Shown here one piece after another: positions 17,410-26,700 of a DNA stretch of 64,000 nucleotides (within the stretch, counting starts at the first letter, position 1; each line of letters opens with the position of its first letter). The notes below the pieces were generated by a model, which had not been told where the DNA came from, did not search any database, and saw only the letters and a program-made list of their open reading frames with translations. Where the stretch lies: positions 2,633,659-2,697,658 of the forward strand of contig CP091278.1 in assembly GCA_021650895.1 (NCBI GenBank), read 5' to 3'. Source of the DNA: Candidatus Jettenia sp. (lineage in GTDB: Bacteria; Planctomycetota; Brocadiia; Brocadiales; Brocadiaceae). Both the position numbers and the translations under genes were made by a program.

Positions 17410-20323
17410 GACAGTGGCGTTCTATGAGCGGCTGTCCTACAAGAAATGTTTCTTGAATGTAATCACCACATGATATGCATCGTATATTCTTTTGTAAGTC
17501 AGGATATTTACCATAGTATCCTAAAGCTTCTATCTTTGTACGAATAAGCTCTCGCCTTCTTCCAAATCCATAGAAAGTCTCCAGAAATATTTGGATATCG
17601 AAACGTTTCGCTACAATCATGAAAACAGAGAACTCCGCATCTAATTTCTCTAACAAGTTTGTTGTATTAATTTCTGTATAAAGCACTACGGCATTTTTTT
17701 TGTTTTTTGCATCTACTTTGAACATTGTACGATCTTTCCTTTTTAGTAATGTGTGCTTAACATAATGAGCATGAAGATATTCTCCCATTTTTTGTTCTAT
17801 AAAAGATCGTGTAAAATCTGTGTTCCAATACACCCTATAAAGGATGTATTTTACATCCAAAATATTTCCGGGATTGAGAGCAAATTCTTTTACTCTGAAC
17901 CCGCGGCAATGTTGTTGTATATCAGCAAGTTTTTGAGAGAGCGATTCATGGTTTAATAATTCTCCTATTCTTTCTTTTGAGAGAAACGCAAGGTCATAGA
18001 CATTGATGCCATACGTAAAATCTGTAGTCACTTTATCTCCGTCGAAATCTCTCAAATGCCCGGATAGTGAGTGATAATACGGTACAACATCAGGTATCGC
18101 AAGCATGAGTGCACGAGCGACAGCTATTCCGATAAATCTTTTTGGAACCAATCGCATGGATGGTTCTATCTCAGCAATTAATCGCAATATGATTCTATTC
18201 CGTTTGTTATTTGAAATTCGGTGAAGTTCTTCTAAAAGAAAAGGTTGAGAAGCCTTATGGCGGGTAATTTTTTTTATCTGTGCACCGGTTGGGCAAGCAC
18301 CACAGCCGAGGCATTGTGCCTCCACCTGAGGACGGCCCAGGCAATAGTCACGTTCTCTGAAGTGAATTGAGCGCTCATATTCTTCCCACAAAAATTTCTT
18401 TGAGATGCCCAAGTCAATATCATCCCAGGGAAATATATGGTCCTTTCCCTTTGCGCGAAAGTAATGCCCTTCTGATAATCCCAACTCTGTTAAATAAGTA
18501 CGCCAGGTTTTGATTATTTGATTTGGTATGTTGTTATAATAGGTGAAGCCATCTATAATCGATGAACGGACAAGGGCTGGTGTTAATCGTCTGTCGCCCA
18601 TAGCTAGTAATTGTGTAAGCCATGATTCCTCATGTGAAGCGCTTTCCCGGAATTCCATGCCGTGTAGCTTGCATATATGTTCAACCTTCTTTCGTATCTT
18701 CTTTGTATCTTCAAGAACTGTTATGCACGTATGAAATTCTAAAGGGGTATGGGGTGAATAATACAGAGGGGTTAGGCTGAAAATAATACGCACATTGCTA
18801 CTACACATGCTTTTTAAATCTGCCAAGCGTTTTACAAATCTTCCAAATTCTAAGAAATCTTCCTCTTGTTCCAGTCCGGTACTAATCAAAAAAATCTTTA
18901 GTTCTCTGATACCTCTCTCAAATAAAAACTCACACGCCTTGTAGACTTGTTCCTCGGTAAGGTTTTTGTGCAGATAGCGCCGTAATCGTTCGCTGATACC
19001 TTCCATTCCGCAGCTAACCGTTGTCTTTCCAATTATCTGTAACACCTCTACAAGGAAGCGATCTGTGGATAGCAAATCGAATCGTTGGCTTTTCAGGCTA
19101 ATATTGGCTGTTTCCTCATAAAAAGATAAAATCATGGGATACAATTCTTCATGGGTATTAAAATTAAAGCTCAGAAGGTTAACGGTATCGAGTCCTTGAT
19201 GTGCTTTTGCAGACTGCAATCCTTCTAAAAGTTTTAGTAGAGATCGTTCGCGATATGGTTTTCTCTCCCAACTTTCAGCGCAAAAGGTACAAAAGCATGG
19301 GCATCCGTTACTGATTTGCAGGCTTCCCGTGCCCAGGCTTTCCGGATTATACCATATAGGGCATGATTCCATCGTTTTTATCTGATCAAGGTTATATACA
19401 ATTGCGCCTTTTACAGGATATGATACATACGGCTCTTTCGGTACGATCTCCACTAAACCTTTTCCATTCGAAAGGGGAATTTTTGTCTCCTCTTCGCAAA
19501 GAGAGGATGATGGGGAAGGTTTTTCAGCTGGCTTACTACCTGTTTTTTCTCCTAGCCCTTGTTCTGAATAATTTTGTACAATCATCGCATATCGATGTTC
19601 GTATTTATCGGGTTCGTAGAATCCATCTACCTTTCCATGGCAGGAATTTAGAATTTCTGTTTTACTTAAACCCAAGTACTTTCCTTCTTTTACTATCTCC
19701 AAAAATTGTTTTATGGCATGTTCCCCTTCGCCAATAATTACCGCATCTACAAGTCCATAGTTATTCTCAAATCCCTGATCCTTTATGGGTCCGTGTAACA
19801 CTGATGTAACTGCCGAATTGGCACCACCAAGGATAATCAGTGGAATATTAGGCCGGATCATACGTTCATTTTTGAAGATTGGGATACCTGAAAAATGTAA
19901 GAGTCTTGGCAAATTTAATAGCTCGAGTACAAATGAATTACTGATACCGAGTACATCAAATGCACAGGCTGGTTCTTTGGTAGTTATGCCTAACCAAAGC
20001 GGGATTTTTGAATCATTCATTATCTCCATGTCCTTTGGTGGGGGAAGGAAGGCAAAATCTACAAAAACCCCTTTAACCTCTTGGGCAATTTGAGCTATCA
20101 GGGGATGAGAGATAGAGACTGATACATCACGATAGGTTGATAATCTGCAGACAAGAAATCTTAGGTCTGCCTGAGTAAACAAGGCAGCATCCATAGTATT
20201 AGGTTCTCCACCTTTTAACCAGAGTCCACCGAGTGAGAGTAAATGATAGTTTTCCTCATACCACTTTTTGATATCTTGTGAGGATTTTAAACAAGGATAA
20301 GGTTTAATGTCTAATAGAGTCAT
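17384..20323 (-). CDS. Large B12-binding-type radical SAM protein
   Basis: A 979-residue radical SAM enzyme. The 4Fe-4S motif is C341, C345, C348 in NGCPCFCTFC. The upstream third looks like the cobalamin-binding-like domain that often precedes this fold, with IPLIILGGANSAV and VIIGEGEHAI motifs as in YgiQ/MiaB-like relatives. A linker rich in Ser, Glu and Pro (about 260-300) separates the parts. After the radical SAM barrel come an ECLGCGACPTG-like cysteine cluster and, at the very end, a CISCGDYIQ...HCLMC four-cysteine motif, probably metal-binding. Reaction is unknown. It ends inside the convergent permease gene (26-base overlap). Confidence 0.8.
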   Translation of the reverse strand: MTLLDIKPYPCLKSSQDIKKWYEENYHLLSLGGLWLKGGEPNTMDAALFTQADLRFLVCRLSTYRDVSVSISHPLIAQIAQEVKGVFVDFAFLPPPKDMEIMNDSKIPLWLGITTKEPACAFDVLGISNSFVLELLNLPRLLHFSGIPIFKNERMIRPNIPLIILGGANSAVTSVLHGPIKDQGFENNYGLVDAVIIGEGEHAIKQFLEIVKEGKYLGLSKTEILNSCHGKVDGFYEPDKYEHRYAMIVQNYSEQGLGEKTGSKPAEKPSPSSSLCEEETKIPLSNGKGLVEIVPKEPYVSYPVKGAIVYNLDQIKTMESCPIWYNPESLGTGSLQISNGCPCFCTFCAESWERKPYRERSLLKLLEGLQSAKAHQGLDTVNLLSFNFNTHEELYPMILSFYEETANISLKSQRFDLLSTDRFLVEVLQIIGKTTVSCGMEGISERLRRYLHKNLTEEQVYKACEFLFERGIRELKIFLISTGLEQEEDFLEFGRFVKRLADLKSMCSSNVRIIFSLTPLYYSPHTPLEFHTCITVLEDTKKIRKKVEHICKLHGMEFRESASHEESWLTQLLAMGDRRLTPALVRSSIIDGFTYYNNIPNQIIKTWRTYLTELGLSEGHYFRAKGKDHIFPWDDIDLGISKKFLWEEYERSIHFRERDYCLGRPQVEAQCLGCGACPTGAQIKKITRHKASQPFLLEELHRISNNKRNRIILRLIAEIEPSMRLVPKRFIGIAVARALMLAIPDVVPYYHSLSGHLRDFDGDKVTTDFTYGINVYDLAFLSKERIGELLNHESLSQKLADIQQHCRGFRVKEFALNPGNILDVKYILYRVYWNTDFTRSFIEQKMGEYLHAHYVKHTLLKRKDRTMFKVDAKNKKNAVVLYTEINTTNLLEKLDAEFSVFMIVAKRFDIQIFLETFYGFGRRRELIRTKIEALGYYGKYPDLQKNIRCISCGDYIQETFLVGQPLIERHCLMCSIKSE

Positions 20324-20417
20324 AATAAAGCAATTATATCAGTTAAACGACAATAGGAAAAGATACTGGGGGAAGTGTTATATTTTATTGATAACAGGAA
20401 AAAGATATTTCTTTGAT

Positions 20418-20861
20418 TCAGGTGTTTATTCTTTTCCTATCTGGATTTGAGTTTCTTTTAGCAGTTAGTAATTTCTCCTTCGTTTGCCGTCTAAGTGCTA
20501 GCAATTGCCATAAAAAACCAGCAGTAATGGCACCAGTCGTGTCTGCTAACCAATCAGAGATAGTTACAGAACGGTGGGGGGTAAAGTATTGATGGAATTC
20601 ATCTGACATACCGTAAAGAGAGGCGATGCCAATTGCCAGAATAGTCTTATAGAGCATCCTGGTTCCCATGAGAACAGGAGAAAGTGACCAGCATATCATA
20701 AAGCATAATAAACCAAATTCTACAAAATGAATGAGCTTGTCGATATAAGGCGGAAGAGGGACAGAAGAGGTATCTTGAGAAGATGCAATATATATACAAT
20801 AAGCATAAGCTACAGTCAATATGCATCTAAAAATCCAGGGTATTTTAATCTTTATGCTCAT
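20418..20861 (-). CDS. VanZ-like membrane protein
   Basis: A protein of 147 residues from the ATG at 20861, with about four membrane segments. The VanZ-family signature is visible: a YIDKLIHFVEFGLL segment and SDEFHQYFTPHRSVTISDW then LADTTGA. VanZ proteins are small inner-membrane proteins of uncertain role (teicoplanin resistance in enterococci, phosphotransbutyrylase-like names elsewhere). The frame extends 27 codons further upstream inside the NYN gene, but the chosen ATG has AAAAGG at the right distance and overlaps the NYN stop by 17 bases, suggesting coupling. Confidence 0.8.
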   Translation of the reverse strand: MSIKIKIPWIFRCILTVAYAYCIYIASSQDTSSVPLPPYIDKLIHFVEFGLLCFMICWSLSPVLMGTRMLYKTILAIGIASLYGMSDEFHQYFTPHRSVTISDWLADTTGAITAGFLWQLLALRRQTKEKLLTAKRNSNPDRKRINT

Positions 20862-21522
20862 CCTTTTCGATTCCTTTAAATACACGAAGCCAATAGTGAG
20901 TCTCATCGGGAGAGGGCCCTTGGTACTTATAAAGTGGTTCACCTGTACTACAGGGGGGGGGCCCTTTTTTATTCTTTATCTTTGGTATATCTGCTTTCTT
21001 GATATTTGGTTTTAGTTCTTCTGTAGAAATATCTTTAAAAATATCCTTCCAGTATTTTGAATCTTTTTCTGATAAACTATTCTGTTTATCTTCATATTCA
21101 TCACATCCTGGTTTTTTGGTTTTGTTTATAATTTCTAGAATTTCTTTATAGAATATTTTTGGTTCAATAATCTGACAACCACACTTTTTGACATGTCTTT
21201 TTATATCGTTATCATACGTTACAATACGAACATCTTTGGGATTTCGGCACAGGCTTGTAATATTTTTTATTTCGGTATCGGCATTAATGCCAGATTTTGA
21301 ATAAACTACGGTAATGCCGGAGTATGTTTGTTTTTTTGGTAAGATAACTTCAGTACAATTACCATCAAATACGATAATTATTTCATAATGTTTTTTTTCT
21401 TTGTACTTCGAGAGCAATGAAATTACATAGTTACGAACCGGTTCTATATGGTTTCCTTCTACGTACTTCTCTAATTCTGGCACTGTAAATATGAAATTAT
21501 AACCATCAATAATAATTAACAT
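20845..21522 (-). CDS. NYN-domain (YacP-like) RNase candidate
   Basis: The N-terminal 140 residues match the NYN/PIN-like nuclease fold: an initial LIIIDGYNFIF, VFDGN, the acidic ADTEIKNI and VTYDNDIKRH segments. These supply the acidic metal-binding residues of YacP/Rae1-type ribonucleases. The C-terminal 85 residues are charged and low in complexity, with a KYWKDIFKDI motif repeated as HYWLRVFKGI at the end. I start at the ATG at 21522, which overlaps the pyrC stop by 7 bases. A run of nine G at 20953-20961 encodes Pro-Pro-Pro without breaking the frame. RNA target unknown. Confidence 0.8.
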   Translation of the reverse strand: MLIIIDGYNFIFTVPELEKYVEGNHIEPVRNYVISLLSKYKEKKHYEIIIVFDGNCTEVILPKKQTYSGITVVYSKSGINADTEIKNITSLCRNPKDVRIVTYDNDIKRHVKKCGCQIIEPKIFYKEILEIINKTKKPGCDEYEDKQNSLSEKDSKYWKDIFKDISTEELKPNIKKADIPKIKNKKGPPPCSTGEPLYKYQGPSPDETHYWLRVFKGIEKDEHKD

Positions 21523-22805
21523 AAAATTGAGCAATTATCAAAAACTACTTTTCCACCAATGAGGGTGGTTACTACTTTGCCTTTTAACGTCCAGCCATTG
21601 AAAGGGCAATTTCTTGCTTTTGATTCAAATTTTTCGACATCCACGATCCATTCCTTATTCAGATCAATAATAGTAATATCGGCAGGCATACCAACTGCTA
21701 AACTGCCCCCATGAATCTTAAATATTTGAGCCGGATTGGTAGACATTTTTTGAATAACTTTTTTCAGTGATAGAATACCAGGGTGAACAAGTTTCGTAAG
21801 AATAACACTCAGTGCAGTTTCGAGTCCTACAATACCAGATGCGCCATTTTTGATATCCTTATGGGTATGTGGAGCATGATCCGTAGCAATGACATCGACT
21901 ACATCATTATTTGACACGCCGTTTTGGAGTGCTTCTACATCTTCCTGTGAGCGTAAAGGGGGATTGGTTTTGGGTGCATTCCCATCCATATTTTTGAAAT
22001 TTTCGTCCAATAGTAAATGATGGGGAGTGACTTCGCACGTTATCCTTGCAAGATTTCTTTCTTTGGCCTGCTGAATAACCTCCAGAGAACTTTTTAAACT
22101 AACATGCGAGATGTGTAGCCATCCTTTCGCTTGTTCGGTACATTTAATCTCACGGATAATGAAATCAGTTTCATGGCAAAACGGCTTACCTGGAAAATAT
22201 GCCACGTTGTGATTTTCTTTTGCTTTATCCAGAGAAATTTGAGAATCCTCACAATGGGGACTTATAACAATGTTGTTTTGCGCAGCCAATTCACAGGCTT
22301 TTTTCATTAATGTTTCGTAAAATACCGGATTGCCGTCATCAGACAAGGCTCTAACGCGTTTGTCCTTCGATAGTGTTTTAATATCCGTTAGTTCTTCTCC
22401 TAATAATCCTTTTGTAATACACGCCTTTGTATAGATATTGACTACACTCTTTTGGCAAACCTTTTTCATTAAAGAGTCTACCATTTCTATTGAATCAATA
22501 GGGGGAATTGTGTTTGGTTCGCATATCAGAGTTGTATAACCACCCTTTGCAGCAGCCCGGGAACCTGTTTCAATGGTTTCTTTATACTCTAAGCCAGGCT
22601 CGCGAAGATGAGTATGGCAATCGATCAAGCCAGGAACTACATATTTAAGAGTTGCGTCGATAATGGTAACATCGTTATTTACCCTAATATCGCTTGAAAT
22701 CGTTTTAATCTTACCATCCTTGATAAAGATGTCTGCACGACCATCAATTCCTGTTGCAGGGTCTACAACATGACCGCCTTTTATCAACACCTCATTACTT
22801 ATCAT
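21516..22805 (-). CDS. pyrC: Dihydroorotase
   Basis: This enzyme cyclises carbamoyl-aspartate to dihydroorotate in pyrimidine synthesis. The 429-residue protein is a class I (type PyrC/PyrX amidohydrolase) enzyme. It has the zinc motif DCHTHLREPG near residue 60, the GGYTTLICEPNT segment, histidines in ISPHCED and HISHVS, and the late catalytic ATDHAPH. ATG at 22805 has TGGAGC upstream. It is followed with overlap by the NYN and VanZ-like genes in a three-gene chain. The complete set of metal ligands suggests an active enzyme and not an inactive PyrC homologue. Confidence 0.95.
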   Translation of the reverse strand: MISNEVLIKGGHVVDPATGIDGRADIFIKDGKIKTISSDIRVNNDVTIIDATLKYVVPGLIDCHTHLREPGLEYKETIETGSRAAAKGGYTTLICEPNTIPPIDSIEMVDSLMKKVCQKSVVNIYTKACITKGLLGEELTDIKTLSKDKRVRALSDDGNPVFYETLMKKACELAAQNNIVISPHCEDSQISLDKAKENHNVAYFPGKPFCHETDFIIREIKCTEQAKGWLHISHVSLKSSLEVIQQAKERNLARITCEVTPHHLLLDENFKNMDGNAPKTNPPLRSQEDVEALQNGVSNNDVVDVIATDHAPHTHKDIKNGASGIVGLETALSVILTKLVHPGILSLKKVIQKMSTNPAQIFKIHGGSLAVGMPADITIIDLNKEWIVDVEKFESKARNCPFNGWTLKGKVVTTLIGGKVVFDNCSILC

Positions 22806-22864
22806 TTTATTTGCTCCATAAATAATCTTGCCATGCCTCGCATTATCTCTCTAATAGAGATATC

Positions 22865-23509
22865 TTATAAAAATTCTTTTAAAGGACACTGTTCGCAGAA
22901 CTTCTTGGGCTTACAAAACATTTTTCCTATATTTACTAATAAGGCATGGTATTCGTTAAATAATTTTACATCTTTTGGCAGATTTTCCTCAAAGAGAGAT
23001 TTAATCTCATCATAGGAACTCTCTTCAGGAATAAATCCATGCCGTGAAAAAATTCTATAGGTGTATGTATCTACAACAAATGTGGGCAGATTTCCTGCAT
23101 ATAACAGAATAGAATCTGCTGTTTCTGGTCCGATACCTTTCACAGCGAGTAGTTCACTTCGAAGTGTTTGCAAATCCTGAGCAAACAACCTTGATAGGCT
23201 ACCTCCGTAGTCTGAGAATAACCAGTCCATGAACGTTTTTATACGCCTTGCCTTGACATTAAAAAAGCCAGAGGGACGTATAAGCTGCGATAACTCTATT
23301 ACATTCAACTCATGTATTGCTTCTGGAGTGAGCTTCCCGGTATTCTTAAGGTTCCTGATAGCCTTTTCGACATTAGACCAGCTGGTATTTTGTGTTAGTA
23401 TAGCGCCAACAATAATCTCAAAGGGAGTTTCTCCGGGCCACCAGTATTGTGGGCCTAAAGTATCAAACATCTTTTGATATATTTGTAAAAGGACTTTTGC
23501 TTTACTCAT
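22865..23509 (-). CDS. Endonuclease III-family DNA glycosylase (MagIII-like)
   Basis: A 214-residue helix-hairpin-helix base-excision glycosylase. The HhH motif reads LLAVKGIGPETADSILLY, followed by the catalytic-region aspartate in FVVDTYTYR. The N-terminal TPFEIIVGAILTQNTSW segment is typical of the 3-methyladenine/MagIII-like branch. The C-terminal four-cysteine 4Fe-4S loop is present (C-x6-C-x2-C-x5-C type, CKPKKFCEQC). The lysine that makes Nth bifunctional appears replaced at the HhH end (TADS), suggesting a monofunctional glycosylase. ATG 23509 overlaps the stop of the upstream gene by 8 bases; an upstream TTG (23521) is possible. Confidence 0.87.
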   Translation of the reverse strand: MSKAKVLLQIYQKMFDTLGPQYWWPGETPFEIIVGAILTQNTSWSNVEKAIRNLKNTGKLTPEAIHELNVIELSQLIRPSGFFNVKARRIKTFMDWLFSDYGGSLSRLFAQDLQTLRSELLAVKGIGPETADSILLYAGNLPTFVVDTYTYRIFSRHGFIPEESSYDEIKSLFEENLPKDVKLFNEYHALLVNIGKMFCKPKKFCEQCPLKEFL

Positions 23510-24470
23510 CTCCTGTACCAAGTTGTGAGAGAATACCCATTCTCAATAGTGGTAACATAATTTCATGGTGACCTGTGATCTCATACCCATACTGAGTGGG
23601 CCTTTTTAAGACATTTGTTCTTGGTCTATAATGCTGAATCATGTCCATATTTACGGTTGTAAAATTTTCAACCTTATAACCCAGGTTTCTCGCAATACAA
23701 ATTGCCTTGAGAAAGACTTCGGGCATAATAACTGCAGAACCTATATTTAACCATACCCCTCCTTCTAATTCCGAAACGACAGAAGCGAGGATTTTGAAAT
23801 CAATGTGGCTTGATTCTCCTAAGTCTTTTCCGGAAATATTCGGGTGCATGTGGATGGTATCTGTTCCTAATGCAACATGGACGGTGATGGGGATATTTAA
23901 TCGTGCACCCCAGGCCAACAAACTAAGGCCATGATACTCATTTTTTTCTTCATGTATTCTATTTCCCAGCGCCCTTCCAAGTCCTATGTTTTCTGTTATG
24001 CCTTTTGCGGATGCAATTTGAAACGCCCCGGCTGTTTCTTTTGCCATACCAAAACTACCGTCTTTTAAGCTTGCTGCTACGTCTTCAGAAGTTGCTCCGA
24101 TGAGTGAGATTTCGTAATCGTGAATCGCAGCAGCACCGTTCATGGCAAGAGCCGTTACCACATTTCGTTTCATGAGATCTATAATTAATGGTGACAAGCC
24201 GCATTTTATGACATGTGCGCCAATGGCCATTACTACATGATGCTCATTCTGATATGCCTCGACTATTGCATGAATTATTTTCCGAAGGTTTGCTGATGCT
24301 AAAATTTCTGGTAGGGATTTGAAAAAGGCATGTATTCCATCTGAAGGTAAAACAGGCTTGGAAAATACGTTGATACTTGAAAGATTCTTTCGTTCTTTTA
24401 TCGAATATGTCTTAATCTTACTTAAGTCTAAAGGTTTAAACGAAGAATGCTTTTGTTCACGCTGTTTCAC
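23502..24470 (-). CDS. Conserved protein of unknown function
   Basis: I do not recognise this 322-residue protein with certainty. It looks like a cytosolic enzyme with a nucleotide-type fold. Segments of strongly conserved character are VVMAIGAHVIKCGL, NGAAAIHDYEISLIGAT, VALGTDTIHMHPNISG, a LNIGSAVIMPEVFLKA stretch, and NMDMIQHYRPRTNVLKRPT. Several glycine-rich turns plus paired Asp/His could be an active site. A distant resemblance to the NAD-dependent deoxyhypusine synthase fold is conceivable but not supported by a lysine motif I can see. Start is GTG at 24470. It overlaps the glycosylase gene, so the two are expressed together. Confidence 0.7.
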   Translation of the reverse strand: MKQREQKHSSFKPLDLSKIKTYSIKERKNLSSINVFSKPVLPSDGIHAFFKSLPEILASANLRKIIHAIVEAYQNEHHVVMAIGAHVIKCGLSPLIIDLMKRNVVTALAMNGAAAIHDYEISLIGATSEDVAASLKDGSFGMAKETAGAFQIASAKGITENIGLGRALGNRIHEEKNEYHGLSLLAWGARLNIPITVHVALGTDTIHMHPNISGKDLGESSHIDFKILASVVSELEGGVWLNIGSAVIMPEVFLKAICIARNLGYKVENFTTVNMDMIQHYRPRTNVLKRPTQYGYEITGHHEIMLPLLRMGILSQLGTGDE

Positions 24471-24572
24471 CAGCTCTGTTCCTTCCTTGAAGCTAACAGA
24501 TTAACTTTTATCGACGCCAGAATTTTCACACCTTAGGGATTCTTTGATAAATAAGAATCCGCCTCCTTGTCT

Positions 24573-24743
24573 TTAAGGAACAAGAATTGCTTCAACAGGA
24601 CATACGGATACACAACTGCCACAATCAGTACAGGTATCTGCATCAATTATCCTCTTATCTCCTGATTCTGTTATAGCATTTACAGGGCATTCGCTCTCAC
24701 ATGCTCCACAATTTATACAATCATCGGTAACTTTATGGGCCAT
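24573..24743 (-). CDS. 2[4Fe-4S] ferredoxin
   Basis: A 56-residue bacterial-type ferredoxin. The first cluster motif is [12 protein letters not shown] (residues 9-20) and the second is [12 protein letters not shown] (38-49). Each motif supplies three cysteines plus one to the other cluster. The ATG at 24743 is preceded by GAAAGGAGAAATAAA, a strong ribosome binding site. It lies 13 bases after the lpxK stop on the same strand. Such ferredoxins carry low-potential electrons for anaerobic enzymes; the radical SAM enzymes and the anaerobic ribonucleotide reductase activase in this window are plausible users, but this is inference. Confidence 0.93.
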   Translation of the reverse strand: MAHKVTDDCINCGACESECPVNAITESGDKRIIDADTCTDCGSCVSVCPVEAILVP

Positions 24744-24756
24744 TTTATTTCTCCTT

Positions 24757-25848
24757 TCAATTCAAAATAGTGTTGATCTTATTTTCAAAAATTTCATAAC
24801 CTTTTACAATACATATTTCCATCTTTAACGTCCACAATGGGAAATCCCATATATCAGAGTTATCCCGTATTTTTACTTTATCTTTTTGGGTAATAATAAT
24901 TGCGTCTGGTTGTATACCGCCCATTTCTTTATTTAATGCTATAAGTTCAGAAGAGGTATAGTGGTGGTGATCTGGAAATATACGAAGGCCAAGCAGTTCT
25001 GCCCCTAAGCCTTCGATACTCTTTCTGAATGATAGCGGATTACCTATGGCACAAAACGCAAAGACTCTTTTACCCTTTAAATAATTAATATCTAATAGTT
25101 TGGCATCTTTTACCGATTCTAAATACGTAGGTTTGTGAATTGTCTCTATTACAGGAATATATCCCGCAAATTCATGCAAACGATCAACAATAAACCTGAT
25201 TTTATCAGGGGTGCATTGATCTGCATGGGTAAGAATGATCATATCGGCCCTTCTTAGTTCCTTAAGAGGCTCTCGTAACATCCCGCGTGGGACCATGTGT
25301 TCATATCCAAAGGGATTCAGGGTGTCAATAATTACGATATTTAGGTCTCTTGCAAGGCGAAGATGTTGGAACCCATCGTCCAATACTACATATTCAGCCT
25401 TAAAACGCCTGATAGCCTCTAATCCGCTTTTAATCCTATCTTTACTCAATAAATTTGGAATATCAGGAATATTTTCTTTCAGTAAAAGATACTCATCATT
25501 ACAAGCTTTGTTGGCAGGAAAATTATGTTCTTGCTGTAAGTTAGCTGCATAACCCCTGCTGAGAATAACAACTCTTTTGTTTCTTTCTTGTAAATATCTT
25601 GAGATGTATTCAACGGTTGGTGTCTTGCCAGTTCCCCCTGTAGTAATATTTCCCACGCTAATTACAGGGATAGGGAGGTGTATGCTCTTGAAGATACCTT
25701 CCTTATAAAAAAAAATACGAGTTTTAACTACAAACCCGTATATTTTTGAGAGTAGATAGAGCACATTCCGAATTATTCTGAAATGAATATCGGGACTTCC
25801 CTCTACCACAATTTTTACATAATATTCTCTAAAAAGAGAAATAAACAA
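24757..25848 (-). CDS. lpxK: Tetraacyldisaccharide 4'-kinase
   Basis: LpxK phosphorylates the lipid A disaccharide at the 4' position on the inner face of the cytoplasmic membrane. The Walker A motif GGTGKTP is at residues 71-77, preceded by [10 protein letters not shown], and followed by [10 protein letters not shown] and the [12 protein letters not shown] motif characteristic of LpxK. The N-terminus is amphipathic or hydrophobic, as needed for membrane attachment. Start is TTG at 25848 without a clear ribosome binding site, and later starts are possible. The gene shows that this organism makes a lipid A-type outer membrane. It is followed closely by the ferredoxin gene. Confidence 0.93.
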   Translation of the reverse strand: MFISLFREYYVKIVVEGSPDIHFRIIRNVLYLLSKIYGFVVKTRIFFYKEGIFKSIHLPIPVISVGNITTGGTGKTPTVEYISRYLQERNKRVVILSRGYAANLQQEHNFPANKACNDEYLLLKENIPDIPNLLSKDRIKSGLEAIRRFKAEYVVLDDGFQHLRLARDLNIVIIDTLNPFGYEHMVPRGMLREPLKELRRADMIILTHADQCTPDKIRFIVDRLHEFAGYIPVIETIHKPTYLESVKDAKLLDINYLKGKRVFAFCAIGNPLSFRKSIEGLGAELLGLRIFPDHHHYTSSELIALNKEMGGIQPDAIIITQKDKVKIRDNSDIWDFPLWTLKMEICIVKGYEIFENKINTILN

Positions 25849-25899
25849 ATGGTATAAAAGAAAAAAAATTTAAATTCTGAATCTATACAAATACAGGAT

Positions 25900-26535
25900 T
25901 TATTTTAATGGAACTGACCAATACGCCTCATCTAAAAATTGTTTCCATGAGCGATATTTATCAGAACGAAGTTTCAAACTGAGTATTGGACTATGCTTAG
26001 GTTTAACAGGTTTTCGTGTTAACTTCATTCCTGCCTGTTCAGGGGTTCTGCCACCTTTCTTTTTGTTACATTCCGTACAGGCACATACAATATTTGTCCA
26101 AGTGGTTTTCCCGTGATATGTTTTTGGTACAATATGATCCAAACTAAGTTCAGATGTTGGAAATCGTTGACCGCAGTATTGACATTTATTCTCGTCTCGG
26201 GCAAATATATTACGCCTGTTGAATTTTACATTGGATTGAGGAAGTTTATCATAAAATAAAAGGCGAATAATTTTTGGTACCTCAATTTCAAAAGAAACAG
26301 TTCTGATCCAACTTGCATTATCCTCTTCAGGTAAACCTGATTTTGCTTTGTAAAGAGAGATGTCTCTCCAGTTTTCAAAATTATAGGAACTGAATTTTCC
26401 ATCATCTATGGAAATAACTTCTGCTGTCTCTTTGCATAGTAAAGCAAATGCCCTCTTTGCTGAAACTACATGCAGAGCCATGAAAAACTTATTTAATACC
26501 AGTACACTAGATTCTAATGCAGCAACTTGTTGCAT
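25900..26535 (-). CDS. HNH endonuclease-family protein
   Basis: A 211-residue protein with an HNH domain in residues about 115-175. It shows the first CQYCG zinc pair, the LDHIVPKTYHGKTTWTNIV core (catalytic histidine, then asparagine) and the second CACTECNKKK pair. The N-terminal 100 residues (VLVLNKFFMALHVVSAKRAFALL) are typical of stand-alone bacterial HNH proteins found widely as chromosomal genes, not of a phage or restriction system. ATG at 26535 with GAGG about 10 bases upstream. No methylase or intein is adjacent. The biological role of this subgroup is not established. Confidence 0.87.
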   Translation of the reverse strand: MQQVAALESSVLVLNKFFMALHVVSAKRAFALLCKETAEVISIDDGKFSSYNFENWRDISLYKAKSGLPEEDNASWIRTVSFEIEVPKIIRLLFYDKLPQSNVKFNRRNIFARDENKCQYCGQRFPTSELSLDHIVPKTYHGKTTWTNIVCACTECNKKKGGRTPEQAGMKLTRKPVKPKHSPILSLKLRSDKYRSWKQFLDEAYWSVPLK

Positions 26536-26700
26536 ATTAGTAAATCCTCAATACAAAACAAGTGCATATTGCGGTAAGCCGCAAATAAGTCAATTTACCA
26601 TAGAAATGCTGAGGAGAATACTCCAAAACACGTAAAAAATAGATTTTATAAAAATATCCTAAGTATAGAAGTAAAATTATACCAATCGAACATGTGTAAT

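Noticed and set aside
20953-20961. Run of nine G in the NYN gene as a possible frameshift site
   Set aside because: The frame on both sides is continuous and ends in overlap with the VanZ-like gene, so no shift is needed.
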